NCBI RefSeq assembly: GCF_001667275.1
Contig: NZ_LZHV01000050.1
Coordinates: 183,818-247,817 of the forward strand
Direction: 5' to 3'
DNA length: 64,000 nucleotides
Source of the DNA: Mycobacterium sp. ACS4054
GTDB taxonomy: Bacteria > Actinomycetota > Actinomycetes > Mycobacteriales > Mycobacteriaceae
Under the pieces are notes generated by a model. The model did no database searches, was not told the DNA's origin, and saw only the letters and a list, made by a program, of their open reading frames with translations. Below are positions 15,127-24,977 of the stretch, piece after piece; the stretch's first letter is position 1; each line of letters begins with the position of its first letter. Position numbers and translations under genes: made by a program.

Positions 15127-15280
15127 CAACCATGTGCCCGTCCAGACGTTGCGTAAGACTCGCCCTGCCAATCACACTGATCGCTGTGGTGGCGGCGGCG
15201 GTGGCGCGGTCCCGGCGCGGGGTTGAGGTCTGGCACGTGGCGGTGGACGACCCGTCGGGTCAGCCACCCAGTCACGGCGA

Positions 15281-15353
15281 GGGGCCTTAGCTCAGTTGGT
15301 AGAGCACCGCCTTTGCAAGGCGGGTGTCAGGGGTTCGATTCCCCTAGGCTCCA
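15281..15353 (+). tRNA. alaT: tRNA-Ala (TGC)
   Basis: A 73-nt cloverleaf: acceptor GGGGCCT pairs with AGGCTCC (one G-U pair), D-arm GCTCAGTTGGTAGAGC, anticodon loop with TGC inside CCTTTGCAAGG, T-arm GGGG TTCGATT CCCC. It is 154 bp after tRNA-Ile, the same pairing as in other mycobacteria. Confidence 0.96.
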
Positions 15354-15357
15354 CAAA

Positions 15358-15792
15358 TCACGGGCGCGGCTGAACGTCGACGCTGGGCGGCCGCGACTGC
15401 GGATCCTGCGGCTTCGCCCGCACCGACCGCCGCACGATGCTGAACGCCACGGCGCCGCCGGCGACCACCACCACCGCCGCCCCCGCGAGCACCCACGGGC
15501 GCCGGGTGCGGCGCTGCGCCCGCCGCGCGTCCTGCAGGGCCTGAGGCAAGTTGGACACCACCTCTTGCGCGGCCGCGAGCTCCTGGGCGAGCGTCTCCTG
15601 GGCCGCGGCGAGCTCCTTGGCCAGGCGCCCCTCTTGATACTTGCGGCGAACCTGCGATGCGCCCGACTGCGCCGACTGGACACCCAGGCCGACAACCCCC
15701 CGGGTCACGTCCACCGGTCCCAGTGTCGAGTAGGTCAGGCCGCGGGCAAGTCGCTCCCGCGGGGTCAGCCGAGATTCCGCCTTCGCGCTCAT
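15358..15792 (-). CDS. cwsA: Cell wall synthesis protein CwsA (Rv0008c-like)
   Basis: 144 aa from the ATG at 15792 (MSAKAESRLTPRERLARGL). A longer open frame to 15915 adds an unconserved N-terminus. The middle is an alanine/glutamate-rich helix likely to form a coiled coil (KELAAAQETLAQELAAAQE), and one transmembrane helix follows near 105-125 (WVLAGAAVVVVAGGAVAFSI), with a short basic/proline tail. CwsA interacts with CrgA and Wag31 in mycobacterial division and polar growth; crgA is 1.3 kb away. The gene converges on tRNA-Ala with a 4-nt gap. Confidence 0.88.
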   Translation of the reverse strand: MSAKAESRLTPRERLARGLTYSTLGPVDVTRGVVGLGVQSAQSGASQVRRKYQEGRLAKELAAAQETLAQELAAAQEVVSNLPQALQDARRAQRRTRRPWVLAGAAVVVVAGGAVAFSIVRRSVRAKPQDPQSRPPSVDVQPRP

Positions 15793-15920
15793 CTGCCGCC
15801 TTTCTGTGCGTCCTGAACAGACTGCCAGCATAGGGACGCCGGCGGAACCGTTATGCGCGCGGCGCGTTTTCGGCGCCGTCGCGGGTTGGGTGGCACCGGC
15901 TGCGGGCGGACCCACGCCTA

Positions 15921-16469
15921 GTGGCAGACTCTCATGCCGTGACCAACAGCCCCTTTCAGACCGCTACCGCCACACTCCACACCAACCGCGGCGACATCAA
16001 AGTCGCCCTGTTCGGCAACCACGCCCCCAAGACCGTCGCCAACTTCGTCGGCCTGGCGCAGGGCACCAAGGAGTACTCGACCCAGAACGCTTCGGGCGGG
16101 TCCTCTGGCCCGTTCTATGACGGCGCGGTCTTTCACCGGGTGATCCAGGGCTTCATGATCCAGGGCGGCGACCCGACCGGAACCGGTCGCGGCGGTCCGG
16201 GCTACAAGTTCGCCGACGAGTTCCACCCCGAACTGCAATTCGACAAGCCGTACCTGCTGGCGATGGCGAACGCCGGCCCGGGCACGAACGGCTCCCAGTT
16301 CTTCATCACGGTGGGCAAGACTCCTCACCTGAACCGGCGCCACACCATCTTCGGTGAGGTCACGGACCCCGAGTCGCAGCAGGTTGTCGACGCGATCGCG
16401 ACGACGTCGACCGACAGCAACGACCGCCCCACCGAGCCGGTCGTCATCGAGTCGATCACGATCTCGTAG
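15921..16469 (+). CDS. ppiA: Peptidyl-prolyl cis-trans isomerase (cyclophilin) PpiA
   Basis: 182 aa single-domain cyclophilin. The catalytic and binding segments are present: FHRVIQGFMIQGGD (with the active Arg), and later ANAGPGTNGSQFFIT and HTIFGEV. It catalyses proline isomerisation. No signal peptide is evident, so it is predicted to be cytoplasmic, though the M. tuberculosis protein has been reported outside cells. GTG start at 15921. Confidence 0.95.
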   Translation: MADSHAVTNSPFQTATATLHTNRGDIKVALFGNHAPKTVANFVGLAQGTKEYSTQNASGGSSGPFYDGAVFHRVIQGFMIQGGDPTGTGRGGPGYKFADEFHPELQFDKPYLLAMANAGPGTNGSQFFITVGKTPHLNRRHTIFGEVTDPESQQVVDAIATTSTDSNDRPTEPVVIESITIS

Positions 16470-16484
16470 CCCCGGGCGGCCCCG

Positions 16485-16913
16485 TCAGCTCGGCGGACGC
16501 GCGCCCGCGTAACCGGCGTCCGTCAGCGCGTCGAGCACCTCGAGCGGGTCGGTCCCGAGGTCCCAACGGGAGAAGAGCACCAGGCCGCCGTCGGCCGTCT
16601 CGACCTCGAGCAGCCGGACTTTGCGTCCGTAGCGGCGGAACTCGGTGATCCGGATGATCTTGATGTCGGACGGCTGCAATACCTGCGTCCGGAACCATCC
16701 CCGGAGCAGCAGGCCGTCGGCCGTAATTGCCAGCTTCGGGCGCGCGCGCCACGTCCCGCCCGCAAACAAGATCAGACCCACCGCGGCAATCCCGGTCAAA
16801 ACGCGCCCCGGCGGGTCTGTGACTGCGGTCACACTGGCGATAGCCATCAAAACGCCCGCGACCCCACAACCAGCGATTCCCGTCGTGCGGGGTTCCCATT
16901 GTGTTTGCTGCAT
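16485..16913 (-). CDS. Membrane protein with PH-like domain (Rv0010c-like)
   Basis: 142 aa from the ATG at 16913 (MQQTQWEPRTTGIAGCG). Two hydrophobic helices at about 12-30 and 38-55 are followed by a bacterial PH-type domain (KLAITADGLLLRGWFRTQVL and on). Role unknown; it is conserved between ppiA and crgA in mycobacteria. The gene converges on ppiA with a 15-nt gap. An 8-codon longer start at 16937 is possible but less conserved. Confidence 0.82.
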   Translation of the reverse strand: MQQTQWEPRTTGIAGCGVAGVLMAIASVTAVTDPPGRVLTGIAAVGLILFAGGTWRARPKLAITADGLLLRGWFRTQVLQPSDIKIIRITEFRRYGRKVRLLEVETADGGLVLFSRWDLGTDPLEVLDALTDAGYAGARPPS

Positions 16914-17068
16914 CCGCCGCTCAGGCCCTCCCACCATGGCCGATGGAGTTATCCACAGACGCTATCAACAGTGGGGATAAATCACACGCGTGTGATTGGG
17001 GGGCGGCAATGTTGCTGGCGCAGTAACGAAGCATCCCAAAAATGAATTCATTCCGCCCCGGGCCGCGC

Positions 17069-17350
17069 TCAGTGCCAGCGCATCGTCAGCAACAGACCGG
17101 TGATCATGAAAGCGAACGCGATCGCGTAGTTCCACGGGCCCAGTTGCGCCATCCAATTCAGGGCGGCCGGCGCCTGGCTGCCGACGGCCGCGAGTTGGAA
17201 CACCATCAACCAGACCAGCCCGATCAACATCAGCCCGACGAACAAGGCGACGAACCACACGCTGGACGGCCCGACCTTCACCTTCACCGGCGTGCGGCTG
17301 ACGGAGCTGACGGTGAAGTCGTTCTTCTTACGGACCTTGGACTTCGGCAT
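17069..17350 (-). CDS. crgA: Cell division protein CrgA
   Basis: 93 aa with [14 protein letters not shown] at the N-terminus and two transmembrane helices (about 32-55 and 68-90) joined by a short periplasmic loop. CrgA is a small divisome protein that binds FtsZ, FtsQ, FtsI, PbpA and CwsA in mycobacteria. The start is the ATG at 17350; a longer frame to 17413 is not conserved. It lies beside the pknB operon that holds pbpA, one of its partners. Confidence 0.94.
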   Translation of the reverse strand: MPKSKVRKKNDFTVSSVSRTPVKVKVGPSSVWFVALFVGLMLIGLVWLMVFQLAAVGSQAPAALNWMAQLGPWNYAIAFAFMITGLLLTMRWH

Positions 17351-17468
17351 GATGACCTCGACAAGACGGTGAACGGGACGGGGTGCGACGATAAAGACCG
17401 AAGCTGCACACACAGCTTGGCTACGAGACTAACTCACCTGGCACGGCGACCTGGAAATTGGAGAGCCG

Positions 17469-18212
17469 ATGAGCGACGGACGCCGGTCACCGTGGCGCTT
17501 CGGCGTACCGGTGGTCTGTCTGCTGGCCGGTTTGCTCCTCGCCGCCACGCACGGGGTGTCCGGCGGCGCCGAAATCCGGCGCAGCGATGCCCCGCGGCTG
17601 GTCGATCTGGTCCGCGAGGCCCAGGCGTCGGTGAATCATCTCAACGCCGAGCGCGACGCCCTGGCCGGCAAGATCGACGCCGCGCACGGACGGTCCTCGG
17701 ATCGCGCGTTGGCGGCCATGCTGCGGCGCTCCGCCGAGCTGGCGGCTGAGGCGGGCATGAACCCGGTGCACGGCCCGGGCCTGACGGTCACCCTGGAGGA
17801 CGCCCCCCGCGACGCCAACGGCCGCTTCCCGCGCGACGCCTCCCCCGACGACCTGGTGGTGCACCAGCAAGACATCGAGGCCGTGCTCAACGCCCTGTGG
17901 AGCGCCGGCGCCGAGGCGATCCAGATGCAGGACCAGCGCATCATCGCCACCTCGGTGCCGCGCTGCGTCGGCAACACCCTGCTGCTCAACGGGCGCACCT
18001 ACAGCCCGCCGTACACGATCACCGCGGTCGGCAACGCGGCCGCCATGCAGGCCGCCCTGGCCGCCGCTCCCCTGGTCGTCCTGTACCGCCAGTACGTGGT
18101 CCGATTCGGGCTCGGCTACCGCGAAGAGGTCAAGCCCGACGTCCAGATCGTCAGTCACACCGAGCCGGACCGGCTGCACTTCGCGCAGCCCATGGGAACC
18201 ATCGGCTACTGA
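17469..18212 (+). CDS. DUF881 family membrane-anchored protein (Rv0012-like)
   Basis: 247 aa. One N-terminal hydrophobic anchor (about 12-28), a coiled-coil-prone region (about 45-75), and a DUF881 domain (about 80-240) with GPGLTVTLEDAP, VVHQQDIEAVLNALWSAGAEAI and CVGNTLLLNGR. DUF881 proteins lie near division genes in Gram-positive bacteria; the fold resembles that of septal proteins but the role is unknown. ATG at 17469 after GGAGAG. Confidence 0.88.
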   Translation: MSDGRRSPWRFGVPVVCLLAGLLLAATHGVSGGAEIRRSDAPRLVDLVREAQASVNHLNAERDALAGKIDAAHGRSSDRALAAMLRRSAELAAEAGMNPVHGPGLTVTLEDAPRDANGRFPRDASPDDLVVHQQDIEAVLNALWSAGAEAIQMQDQRIIATSVPRCVGNTLLLNGRTYSPPYTITAVGNAAAMQAALAAAPLVVLYRQYVVRFGLGYREEVKPDVQIVSHTEPDRLHFAQPMGTIGY

Positions 18213-18238
18213 TTTCCGGCGGGCGGTAACCTGGCACG

Positions 18239-18925
18239 GTGCGGATCCTGGTCGTCGACAACTACGACAGCTTCGTGTTCAACCTGGTGCAGTACCTGGG
18301 CCAGCTGGGCGTCGAGGCCGAGGTGTGGCGCAACGACGACGCCCGACTCTCCGACCAGGCGGCCGTCGCCAAGCGGTTCGACGGCGTGCTGCTCAGCCCC
18401 GGCCCGGGCACCCCGGAACGGGCCGGCGCGTCGATCGGTTTGGTGGGCGCGTGTGCCGCCGAGCGCACCCCGCTACTCGGGGTTTGCCTGGGGCACCAGG
18501 CCATCGGCGTCGCCTTCGGCGCCACGGTCGACCGCGCCCCCGAGCTGCTGCACGGCAAGACCAGCAGCGTCTTCCACACCAATGCCGGTGTGCTGCAAGG
18601 GCTTCCAGACCCCTTCACAGCGACCCGGTATCACTCGCTGACGATCCTGCCGGAGTCACTGCCCCCGGTGCTCGAGGTAACGGCCCGCACCCGGGGCGGC
18701 GTCATCATGGGCGTGCGGCACACCGAATTGCCGATTCACGGGGTGCAGTTCCACCCGGAGTCCATCCTGACCGAGGGCGGGCATCGGATGCTGGCGAACT
18801 GGCTGACCTACTGCGGCTGGACCCGCGACGACACGCTGGTCCGTCGGCTCGAGAACGAGGTGCGCGCGGCGGTGCAGCCGTACTTCCCGGCCGAACCGGA
18901 AGCTACTGGCCGAACTTCAGCGTGA
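18239..18925 (+). CDS. trpG: Class I glutamine amidotransferase, PabA/TrpG type
   Basis: 228 aa. The catalytic triad is visible: Cys83 in GVCLGHQA, and His/Glu in GVQFHPES. PGPGTPE marks the oxyanion part. It supplies ammonia to the chorismate-using partner of anthranilate or aminodeoxychorismate synthase; in mycobacteria this one gene (Rv0013) may serve both. GTG start at 18239. Its 3' end overlaps the convergent pknB end by 23 nt. Confidence 0.93.
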   Translation: MRILVVDNYDSFVFNLVQYLGQLGVEAEVWRNDDARLSDQAAVAKRFDGVLLSPGPGTPERAGASIGLVGACAAERTPLLGVCLGHQAIGVAFGATVDRAPELLHGKTSSVFHTNAGVLQGLPDPFTATRYHSLTILPESLPPVLEVTARTRGGVIMGVRHTELPIHGVQFHPESILTEGGHRMLANWLTYCGWTRDDTLVRRLENEVRAAVQPYFPAEPEATGRTSA

Positions 18926-20777
18926 TGACCCCGTCGCGGTTGCAACCGGTGCCGGCGGGCGGGTTCTGATAGACCACCTTGTGGGACTGGGAGCCACCCG
19001 CGTCCACGTCGGGGCCCTTGTCGAGCACCCCGGTCCAGCCCAGCGCCCGTAGGCGCGGCTCGGCGTCCGTCCAGAACATGCCGCTCAGGTCGGGCATCAC
19101 GAACTGGTTGCCCTTGGACACCTGCAACTCGATCACCGAGTCCACCGGAACCGTTTGGCCCTTGGGCGGATTGGTGCCGATCACCTCACCGGCCGGCCGG
19201 GTGCTATCCACCTGCGCCTGGGTGACCTTGGTGAACCCGTACACGGTCAAGTTCTTCTGCGCGACGTCGACGGTCTGACCCCCGACGTCGGGCACCTGCT
19301 TGGTCTCCGGGCCCGAGCCGACGATGACCGCGATGACGTTCGTGATCGCGGAGGTCTGGTTGGCCGGCGGGTTGGTGCCGATTACCTTGCCCAGCAGCTC
19401 CGGGCTGGACGGCGAGTTCGTCTGCTTGAACTTGCTGAACCCCGCCGCCTTGAGCTTGCTCACCGCGTCGGAGTAGCTCAGCGACGAGACGTCGGGCACC
19501 TCGCGCTGTTCTGGACCGGTCGAAACGTTGATCGTGATTTCGTCACCCGCGCTCACCGAAGCGTTGGCGCCGGGATCGGTGTTGATGACGTGGTCGGGCG
19601 GGATCGTGGAATCGGGCTTCTGCAGGGTGCGCGTCTTGAAGCCCCGATTCTGCAGCGTCGCAATGGCATCCGCGGACACCTGGCCCCGCATATCGGGCAC
19701 CTGGACGTCGCGGGTGGTGCCGCCGAAGGTGTTGAAGGCGATGACCACGACGATCGTCAGCACCGCCAGCGCGGCGACGGCCACGATCCAGCGGCCGACC
19801 GACCCGCCCTCGCGGTCGTCGATGTGACGCAGGGGTTGGCGGGGCAGTGGATCGGTGCGCGGCCCGGGCTGGTTTCCCGGGGCGGCGAGCATCCCGCTCC
19901 GGTCGGCGTCGGTGAGCACCTTGGGCGCCTCGGGCGGTTCGCCGTTGTGCACCCGCACCAGATCTGCGCGCATTTCGGCCGCGGTCTGGTAGCGGTTGTC
20001 CGGGTTTTTGGCCAGCGCCTTGAGTACGACGGCGTCGAGGTCGGCGGAGATGCCTTCGTGTCGCTGGGACGGCGGAATCGGGTCCTCGCGCACATGTTGG
20101 TAGGCGACGGCGACGGGCGAGTCTCCGGTGAAAGGCGGTTCGCCCGTGAGGATTTCGTAGAGCACGCAACCGAGCGAGTAGACGTCCGACCGGGCGTCGA
20201 CGGTGTCGCCGCGGGCCTGCTCGGGCGACAAATACTGGGCCGTGCCGATCACGGCCGCGGTCTGGGTGACGCTGTTGCCGCTGTCGGCGATCGCGCGCGC
20301 GATGCCGAAGTCCATCACCTTGACCGCATTGGTGCTGCTGATCATGATGTTCGCCGGCTTGACGTCGCGGTGGATGATGCCGTTCTGGTGACTGAAGTTC
20401 AGGGCCTGACACGCGTCGGCGATGATCTCGATGGCCCGCCGCGGCGGCAGCGGCCCGTCGGTGTGCACGATGTCGCGCAGGGTGACGCCGTCGACGTACT
20501 CCATGACGATGTAGGGCAGCGGACCTGTCGGGGTCTCCGCCTCACCGGTGTCGTACACCGCGACGATGGACGGGTGATTGAGGGCGGCTGCGTTCTGCGC
20601 CTCGCGGCGGAACCGCAGATAGAAGCTGGGATCGCGGGCCAGGTCGGCGCGCAGCACCTTTACCGCGACGTCGCGGTGCAAGCGGACGTCGCGGGCCAGG
20701 TGAACCTCGGACATTCCCCCGAAGCCGAGGATTTCGCCCAGTTCATACCGGTCAGAAAGGTGTTGAGGGGTGGTCAT
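18903..20777 (-). CDS. pknB: Serine/threonine protein kinase PknB
   Basis: 624 aa. The kinase domain (about 11-275) has the Gly-rich loop GFGGMSEVH, Lys40, [11 protein letters not shown], and the activation loop with the TQTAAVIGT threonines that autophosphorylate. A juxtamembrane linker, one transmembrane helix (about 330-352, [19 protein letters not shown]) and four extracellular PASTA repeats follow. It senses peptidoglycan fragments and lipid II and controls cell growth and division. ATG at 20777, overlapping the pknA stop by 4 nt; a longer open frame to 20831 is not conserved. Last gene of the operon. Confidence 0.97.
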   Translation of the reverse strand: MTTPQHLSDRYELGEILGFGGMSEVHLARDVRLHRDVAVKVLRADLARDPSFYLRFRREAQNAAALNHPSIVAVYDTGEAETPTGPLPYIVMEYVDGVTLRDIVHTDGPLPPRRAIEIIADACQALNFSHQNGIIHRDVKPANIMISSTNAVKVMDFGIARAIADSGNSVTQTAAVIGTAQYLSPEQARGDTVDARSDVYSLGCVLYEILTGEPPFTGDSPVAVAYQHVREDPIPPSQRHEGISADLDAVVLKALAKNPDNRYQTAAEMRADLVRVHNGEPPEAPKVLTDADRSGMLAAPGNQPGPRTDPLPRQPLRHIDDREGGSVGRWIVAVAALAVLTIVVVIAFNTFGGTTRDVQVPDMRGQVSADAIATLQNRGFKTRTLQKPDSTIPPDHVINTDPGANASVSAGDEITINVSTGPEQREVPDVSSLSYSDAVSKLKAAGFSKFKQTNSPSSPELLGKVIGTNPPANQTSAITNVIAVIVGSGPETKQVPDVGGQTVDVAQKNLTVYGFTKVTQAQVDSTRPAGEVIGTNPPKGQTVPVDSVIELQVSKGNQFVMPDLSGMFWTDAEPRLRALGWTGVLDKGPDVDAGGSQSHKVVYQNPPAGTGCNRDGVITLKFGQ

Positions 20778-22096
20778 CGTGGTATCTCGTGTCGGGCCGG
20801 TGACACGCCGGACGTCAGTGGTTCGCCCCACCCGCGCCCGGCCGGCCCTCGCTGCAGTCCAGAATTACCTATCGTCGGTCGATCCGTCCAATTAAGCCGC
20901 AGCCCGGGTGCGTAACCGGTCGGGGTGGCGCTCGCCGGCGGCGCCGGCGGGCTTCCGGTGTCGGTGACCGTCGGGGGCGGCGGCTGCTGCGGGTTATCCC
21001 CGCGGGAGTTGATGACGATGAGCACGGCGATGATGATCGCCAGGGCCCCCAGCACTCCGGCGGCCCACAACAAGGCGCGCTGACCCGACGAGAAGGTGCG
21101 CCGGGCCGGGGGTGGGCGATGACCCCCGGTGGCGGGCCGGGAGCGGCGCGGGGCCGCCGCCCGGGTGCTGGAGACGGCGGCCGCCCTGGTCGTCGGGCTG
21201 GACGGAATGGCCGCGGGTGAGGCCCGCCCGGGGGGCGGCGACTGGCTGGGCCGCGGCGGGCGCCGGCCGGCCCGCACCGCCGCAACGGCGTCGGCGAACG
21301 GCCCGCCGCTGCGGTACCGCATCGCGGGGTTCTTGACGAGCGTGATCTCGATGAGCTCCCGCACGTTGGGCGGCAACTCCGCGGGCAGCGGCGGTGGCGG
21401 CTCCTTGATGTGCTTCATCGCCACCGTCAGGGCCCCGTCACCGGCGAACGGCCGCTTCCCCGAGACCACCTCGTAGCCGACGACGCCCAGCGAGTAGACG
21501 TCGCTGGCGGGGGTCGCGTCGTGTCCCAGAGCCTGTTCGGGGGCGATGTACTGGGCGGTGCCCATCACCATGCCGGTCTGGGTGACCGGCGCGGCGTCGA
21601 CGGCCTTGGCGATGCCGAAGTCGGTGATCTTCACCTGGCCGGTCGGTGTGATCAAGATGTTTCCCGGCTTGACGTCGCGGTGTACCAAGCCGGCGGCGTG
21701 GGCAATCTGCAGGGCCCGGCCGGTCTGTTCGAGCATGTCGAGCGCGTGCCGCAGCGACAGCCGACCCGTGCGCTTGAGCACCGAGTTCAGCGGCTCACCG
21801 TTGACCAGTTCCATCACCAGGTAGGCGGTGCGGCCCTCGCCGTCCAGCTGGCTTTCGCCGTAGTCGTGGACCTGGGCGATGCCGGGATGGTTGAGCATCG
21901 CGGTGGTGCGCGCCTCGGCGCGGAACCGCTCGATGAACTCCGGGTCCTGGGAGAACTCCTGTTTGAGCACCTTGACCGCGACGCGCCGGCCCAGCCGGCT
22001 GTCCACCGCCTCCCACACCTGGCCCATGCCGCCGGTGGCGATCAGGCGCTGCAGGCGGTATCTGCCAGACAGCGTCACACCAACTCGCGGGCTCAT
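20774..22096 (-). CDS. pknA: Serine/threonine protein kinase PknA
   Basis: 440 aa. Kinase domain about 13-275 with GGMGQVWEA, Lys42, HRDVKPGN and DFG, then an alanine/proline/arginine-rich linker, a transmembrane helix (about 340-360) and a short extracellular tail with no PASTA repeats. It phosphorylates division and wall proteins such as FtsZ and Wag31 in M. tuberculosis. The ATG at 22096 overlaps the pbpA stop by 4 nt. Confidence 0.97.
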   Translation of the reverse strand: MSPRVGVTLSGRYRLQRLIATGGMGQVWEAVDSRLGRRVAVKVLKQEFSQDPEFIERFRAEARTTAMLNHPGIAQVHDYGESQLDGEGRTAYLVMELVNGEPLNSVLKRTGRLSLRHALDMLEQTGRALQIAHAAGLVHRDVKPGNILITPTGQVKITDFGIAKAVDAAPVTQTGMVMGTAQYIAPEQALGHDATPASDVYSLGVVGYEVVSGKRPFAGDGALTVAMKHIKEPPPPLPAELPPNVRELIEITLVKNPAMRYRSGGPFADAVAAVRAGRRPPRPSQSPPPGRASPAAIPSSPTTRAAAVSSTRAAAPRRSRPATGGHRPPPARRTFSSGQRALLWAAGVLGALAIIIAVLIVINSRGDNPQQPPPPTVTDTGSPPAPPASATPTGYAPGLRLNWTDRPTIGNSGLQRGPAGRGWGEPLTSGVSPARHEIPR

Positions 22097-23571
22097 GGTC
22101 CTCCCTGTAGCGCGGCTTGGATCACAGCCCGTCCGATGGGCGCGGCGAGTGCACCTCCCGTCGCGGACAGGCGGTCGCCGCCATTCTCCACCAACACTGC
22201 CACGGCGACTCTCGGCGTCTGCGCGGGCGCGAAGGCGATGTACCACGCGTGCGGCGGCGTGTTGCGCGGATCGGAGCCATGCTCTGCCGTACCAGTCTTG
22301 GATGCGATCTGCACGCCGGGAATGGCCCCTTTCTGCTGTGCGACCTTCTCGGCGCCGACCATCAGCTCTGTCAGCTTAGCGGCGACCTGGGGTGACACCG
22401 CGCGGCGCTGCTGATAGGGAGCGGTGGTGCTGATGTTGGCCAGGTCGGGTCCCTTGAGACTGTCGATCAGATAGGGCTGCATCGTGACGCCGCCGTTCGC
22501 GATGGTCGCGGCGATCTCGGCGTTCTCCAGGGGCGTCAGGGCCACGTCCTTCTGCCCGATGCTGGTCATGCCCAGCGCGGCGGCGTCCGGGATGATCCCG
22601 ACGGTGGATTCGGCGACCTGCAGCGGGATGACGCTCGGGGTGGTGTCCAGGCCGAACGATTGCGCCGTGCTGCGCAGCGCATCCGAGCCGGTGTGCATGC
22701 CGAGCTGGACGAACGCGGTGTTGCACGACAGGGCGAACGCCTGCTTGAGCGTCACCGTGGGCTCGCTGCCGCACGGCTGGCCGCCGTAGTTCTCCAGCGT
22801 CGCGGTGCTGTCGGGCAACGGAATTGAGGCCGCCGCGGTCAACTGCTCGGCGTCGGTCGCACCGGCCTGCAGCGCCGCGGCGGTGGTGATCACCTTGAAC
22901 GTGGAACCGGGCGGGTAGGTCTCGGAGATGGTGCGGTTGGTCAGCGGATTGTCGGGGTCGTCACGTAACCGCTGCCATGCCTGCGCCTGCACCTCGGGGT
23001 CGTGCGACGCCAGCAGGTTGGGGTCGTAGGACGGCGATGACACCATCGCGAGGATCTTGCCGGTGGACGGCTCGAGGGCCACGATCGCGCCCTTGCACGG
23101 TGCGCCGCCGCAGCCCTGCTGCATGGCGTCCCAACCGGCCTGTTGCACCCGCGGCCGGATGGTGGTGTCGACGTTGCCGCCGCGCGGGTCGCGGCCGGTG
23201 AAGAAGTCGGCCAGACGGCGGCCGAACAGCCGCTCGTCGGATCCGTTCAGCAGCGGGTCCTCGGCGCGCTCCAGGCCGGTGCTGGAATAGCGCAGCGAGT
23301 AGAAACCGGTGACCGGCGCGTACACGGCCGGGTTCGGGTAGACCCGCAGGAAGCGGAAGCGGCTGTCGGTGGCCACGGAGTAGGCCAGCAACTGGCCGCC
23401 GGCGATGATCTGGCCGCGCTGACGCGAATACTCGTCGAGCAGCACGCGCTGATTTCGCGGGTCGGCGCGCAGCGAGTCCGCGGCGAACACCTGCGTCATC
23501 GTGGCGTTGAGCAGCAGCAGCACGATCAACGCCATGACGGTGACCGAGATGCGGCGCAGCGAGGTGTTCAT
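22093..23571 (-). CDS. pbpA: Class B penicillin-binding protein PbpA
   Basis: 492 aa. N-terminal membrane anchor (about 9-30), dimerisation domain, then a transpeptidase domain with the three active-site motifs: S223-T-F-K, S281-C-N and K424-T-G. It cross-links peptidoglycan in the periplasm and pairs with the SEDS protein encoded just upstream. It overlaps pknA and rodA by 4 nt on each side. Confidence 0.97.
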   Translation of the reverse strand: MNTSLRRISVTVMALIVLLLLNATMTQVFAADSLRADPRNQRVLLDEYSRQRGQIIAGGQLLAYSVATDSRFRFLRVYPNPAVYAPVTGFYSLRYSSTGLERAEDPLLNGSDERLFGRRLADFFTGRDPRGGNVDTTIRPRVQQAGWDAMQQGCGGAPCKGAIVALEPSTGKILAMVSSPSYDPNLLASHDPEVQAQAWQRLRDDPDNPLTNRTISETYPPGSTFKVITTAAALQAGATDAEQLTAAASIPLPDSTATLENYGGQPCGSEPTVTLKQAFALSCNTAFVQLGMHTGSDALRSTAQSFGLDTTPSVIPLQVAESTVGIIPDAAALGMTSIGQKDVALTPLENAEIAATIANGGVTMQPYLIDSLKGPDLANISTTAPYQQRRAVSPQVAAKLTELMVGAEKVAQQKGAIPGVQIASKTGTAEHGSDPRNTPPHAWYIAFAPAQTPRVAVAVLVENGGDRLSATGGALAAPIGRAVIQAALQGGP

Positions 23572-24977
23572 ACCTTCTCGATTACCTCGGTCTTGGCCGC
23601 CGCGATCGGCGAATTCGTGCGCTCACGCCCGCGCAGGGGATGCCGGGCGCTGTTGGAGATGCGGGCGAGGATGGCCAGCAGAATGTAGTTCGCCAGCAGC
23701 GACGATCCGCCGTAGGACATCCACGGCGTGGTAAGCCCGGTCAACGGAATCAGCTGCGTGACACCGCCGACCACGATGAACAGCTGGATGGCCAGCGTGG
23801 AGGCCAGCCCCGCGGCCAGCAACTTGCCGAAGCTGTCCCGGGTCGCGATCGCGGTGCGCATGCCGCGGACGATGACGATGGTGTAGAGCATCAGAATGCT
23901 GGCGAGGCCGACGAGCCCCAGCTCCTCACCGAACGCCGCGATGATGAAGTCGGTTGACGCTGCCGGCACGGTGTCGGGTTGGCCGTTGCCCAGCCCGGTG
24001 CCGAAGATGCCGCCGGTGGCGAAACTGAACAGCGATTGCACGATCTGATAACCGCTGCCGTCGGGGTCGGAAAACGGGTCCCACCACATCTGAACCCGGA
24101 CCCGGACGTGAGCGAAGACGAAGTACGCGATGACGCTGCCCACCGCGAACAACACCAGGCCGATCATCACCCAGCTGAACCGTTGCGTCGCAAGGTAAAC
24201 CACCACCAAGAACGACGCGTACAACAGCAGCGAGGTGCCGAGGTCCTTTTCGAAGGCCATCACCCCGACCGAGATCACCCAGGCGGCCAGCAGGGGCGCG
24301 AGGTCGCGCGGGCGCGGCAGGGTCAGCCCCATGAAGTGCTTGCCGACGCTGTTGAAGAGTCCGCGCTTGGCGATCAGCACGGCGGAGAAGAAGATCAGCA
24401 GCAGAATCTTGGAGAACTCGGCGGGCTGAAACTGGAAGCCGGACACGCGAATCCAGATTTTCGCGCCGTTCTGTTCGGACATCGAGGCCGGCAGCAAGGC
24501 GGGAATGATCACCAGCACCAAGCCCGCGATGCCGCAGATGTAGCCGTACCGCGCCAACTGCCGGTGGTCTTTGAGAAAGGTGACGACGAGGGCGAACGTG
24601 ACGACGCCGACCAGGGTCCACATCATCTGCTGGGTGGCGTTGGAGTGATGGCGGCCGCTGAGCTGGCTGCTGACCAGGTCGAGTCGATGGATCATCACCA
24701 GGCCAAGTCCGTTGAGCAGCGCCACGATCGGCAGCAGCAGCGGGTCGGTGTAGGGGGCGAACCGTCTGATGGCCATGTGCGCCGACCCGAACACAAGCAA
24801 GAACACCAGGCCGTAACTAATTGCATTCCAACGAAATTCGCGGTCCTGGTTGGCCTCGACGATCAGCAACGCGGCCACGGTGATCGCTGCGGCGAAGCAC
24901 AGCAGCAGCAGCTCGGCGTTGCGGCGGGTGGGCAGCGCGGGCGTGACCGCGACGGGCGGCTGCAGTTGGGTCGTCAT
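23568..24977 (-). CDS. rodA: SEDS-family peptidoglycan glycosyltransferase RodA
   Basis: 469 aa polytopic membrane protein with about 12 helices. Family marks include the FEKDLGTSLLLY segment, holding the catalytic Asp, and the C-terminal IPLTGLTTPWMSYGGSSLLANY. SEDS proteins polymerise lipid II and work with a class B PBP, here PbpA. Overlaps pbpA and pstP by 4 nt. Confidence 0.97.
   Translation of the reverse strand: MTTQLQPPVAVTPALPTRRNAELLLLCFAAAITVAALLIVEANQDREFRWNAISYGLVFLLVFGSAHMAIRRFAPYTDPLLLPIVALLNGLGLVMIHRLDLVSSQLSGRHHSNATQQMMWTLVGVVTFALVVTFLKDHRQLARYGYICGIAGLVLVIIPALLPASMSEQNGAKIWIRVSGFQFQPAEFSKILLLIFFSAVLIAKRGLFNSVGKHFMGLTLPRPRDLAPLLAAWVISVGVMAFEKDLGTSLLLYASFLVVVYLATQRFSWVMIGLVLFAVGSVIAYFVFAHVRVRVQMWWDPFSDPDGSGYQIVQSLFSFATGGIFGTGLGNGQPDTVPAASTDFIIAAFGEELGLVGLASILMLYTIVIVRGMRTAIATRDSFGKLLAAGLASTLAIQLFIVVGGVTQLIPLTGLTTPWMSYGGSSLLANYILLAILARISNSARHPLRGRERTNSPIAAAKTEVIEKV

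Noticed and set aside
15127..15280. Another tRNA or small RNA between tRNA-Ile and tRNA-Ala
   Set aside because: No cloverleaf or strong hairpin is visible in the 154 bp.
19155..20915. 586-aa plus-strand frame opposite pknB
   Set aside because: Antisense to pknB; composition dominated by Gly, Arg, Asp and Val typical of shadow frames.
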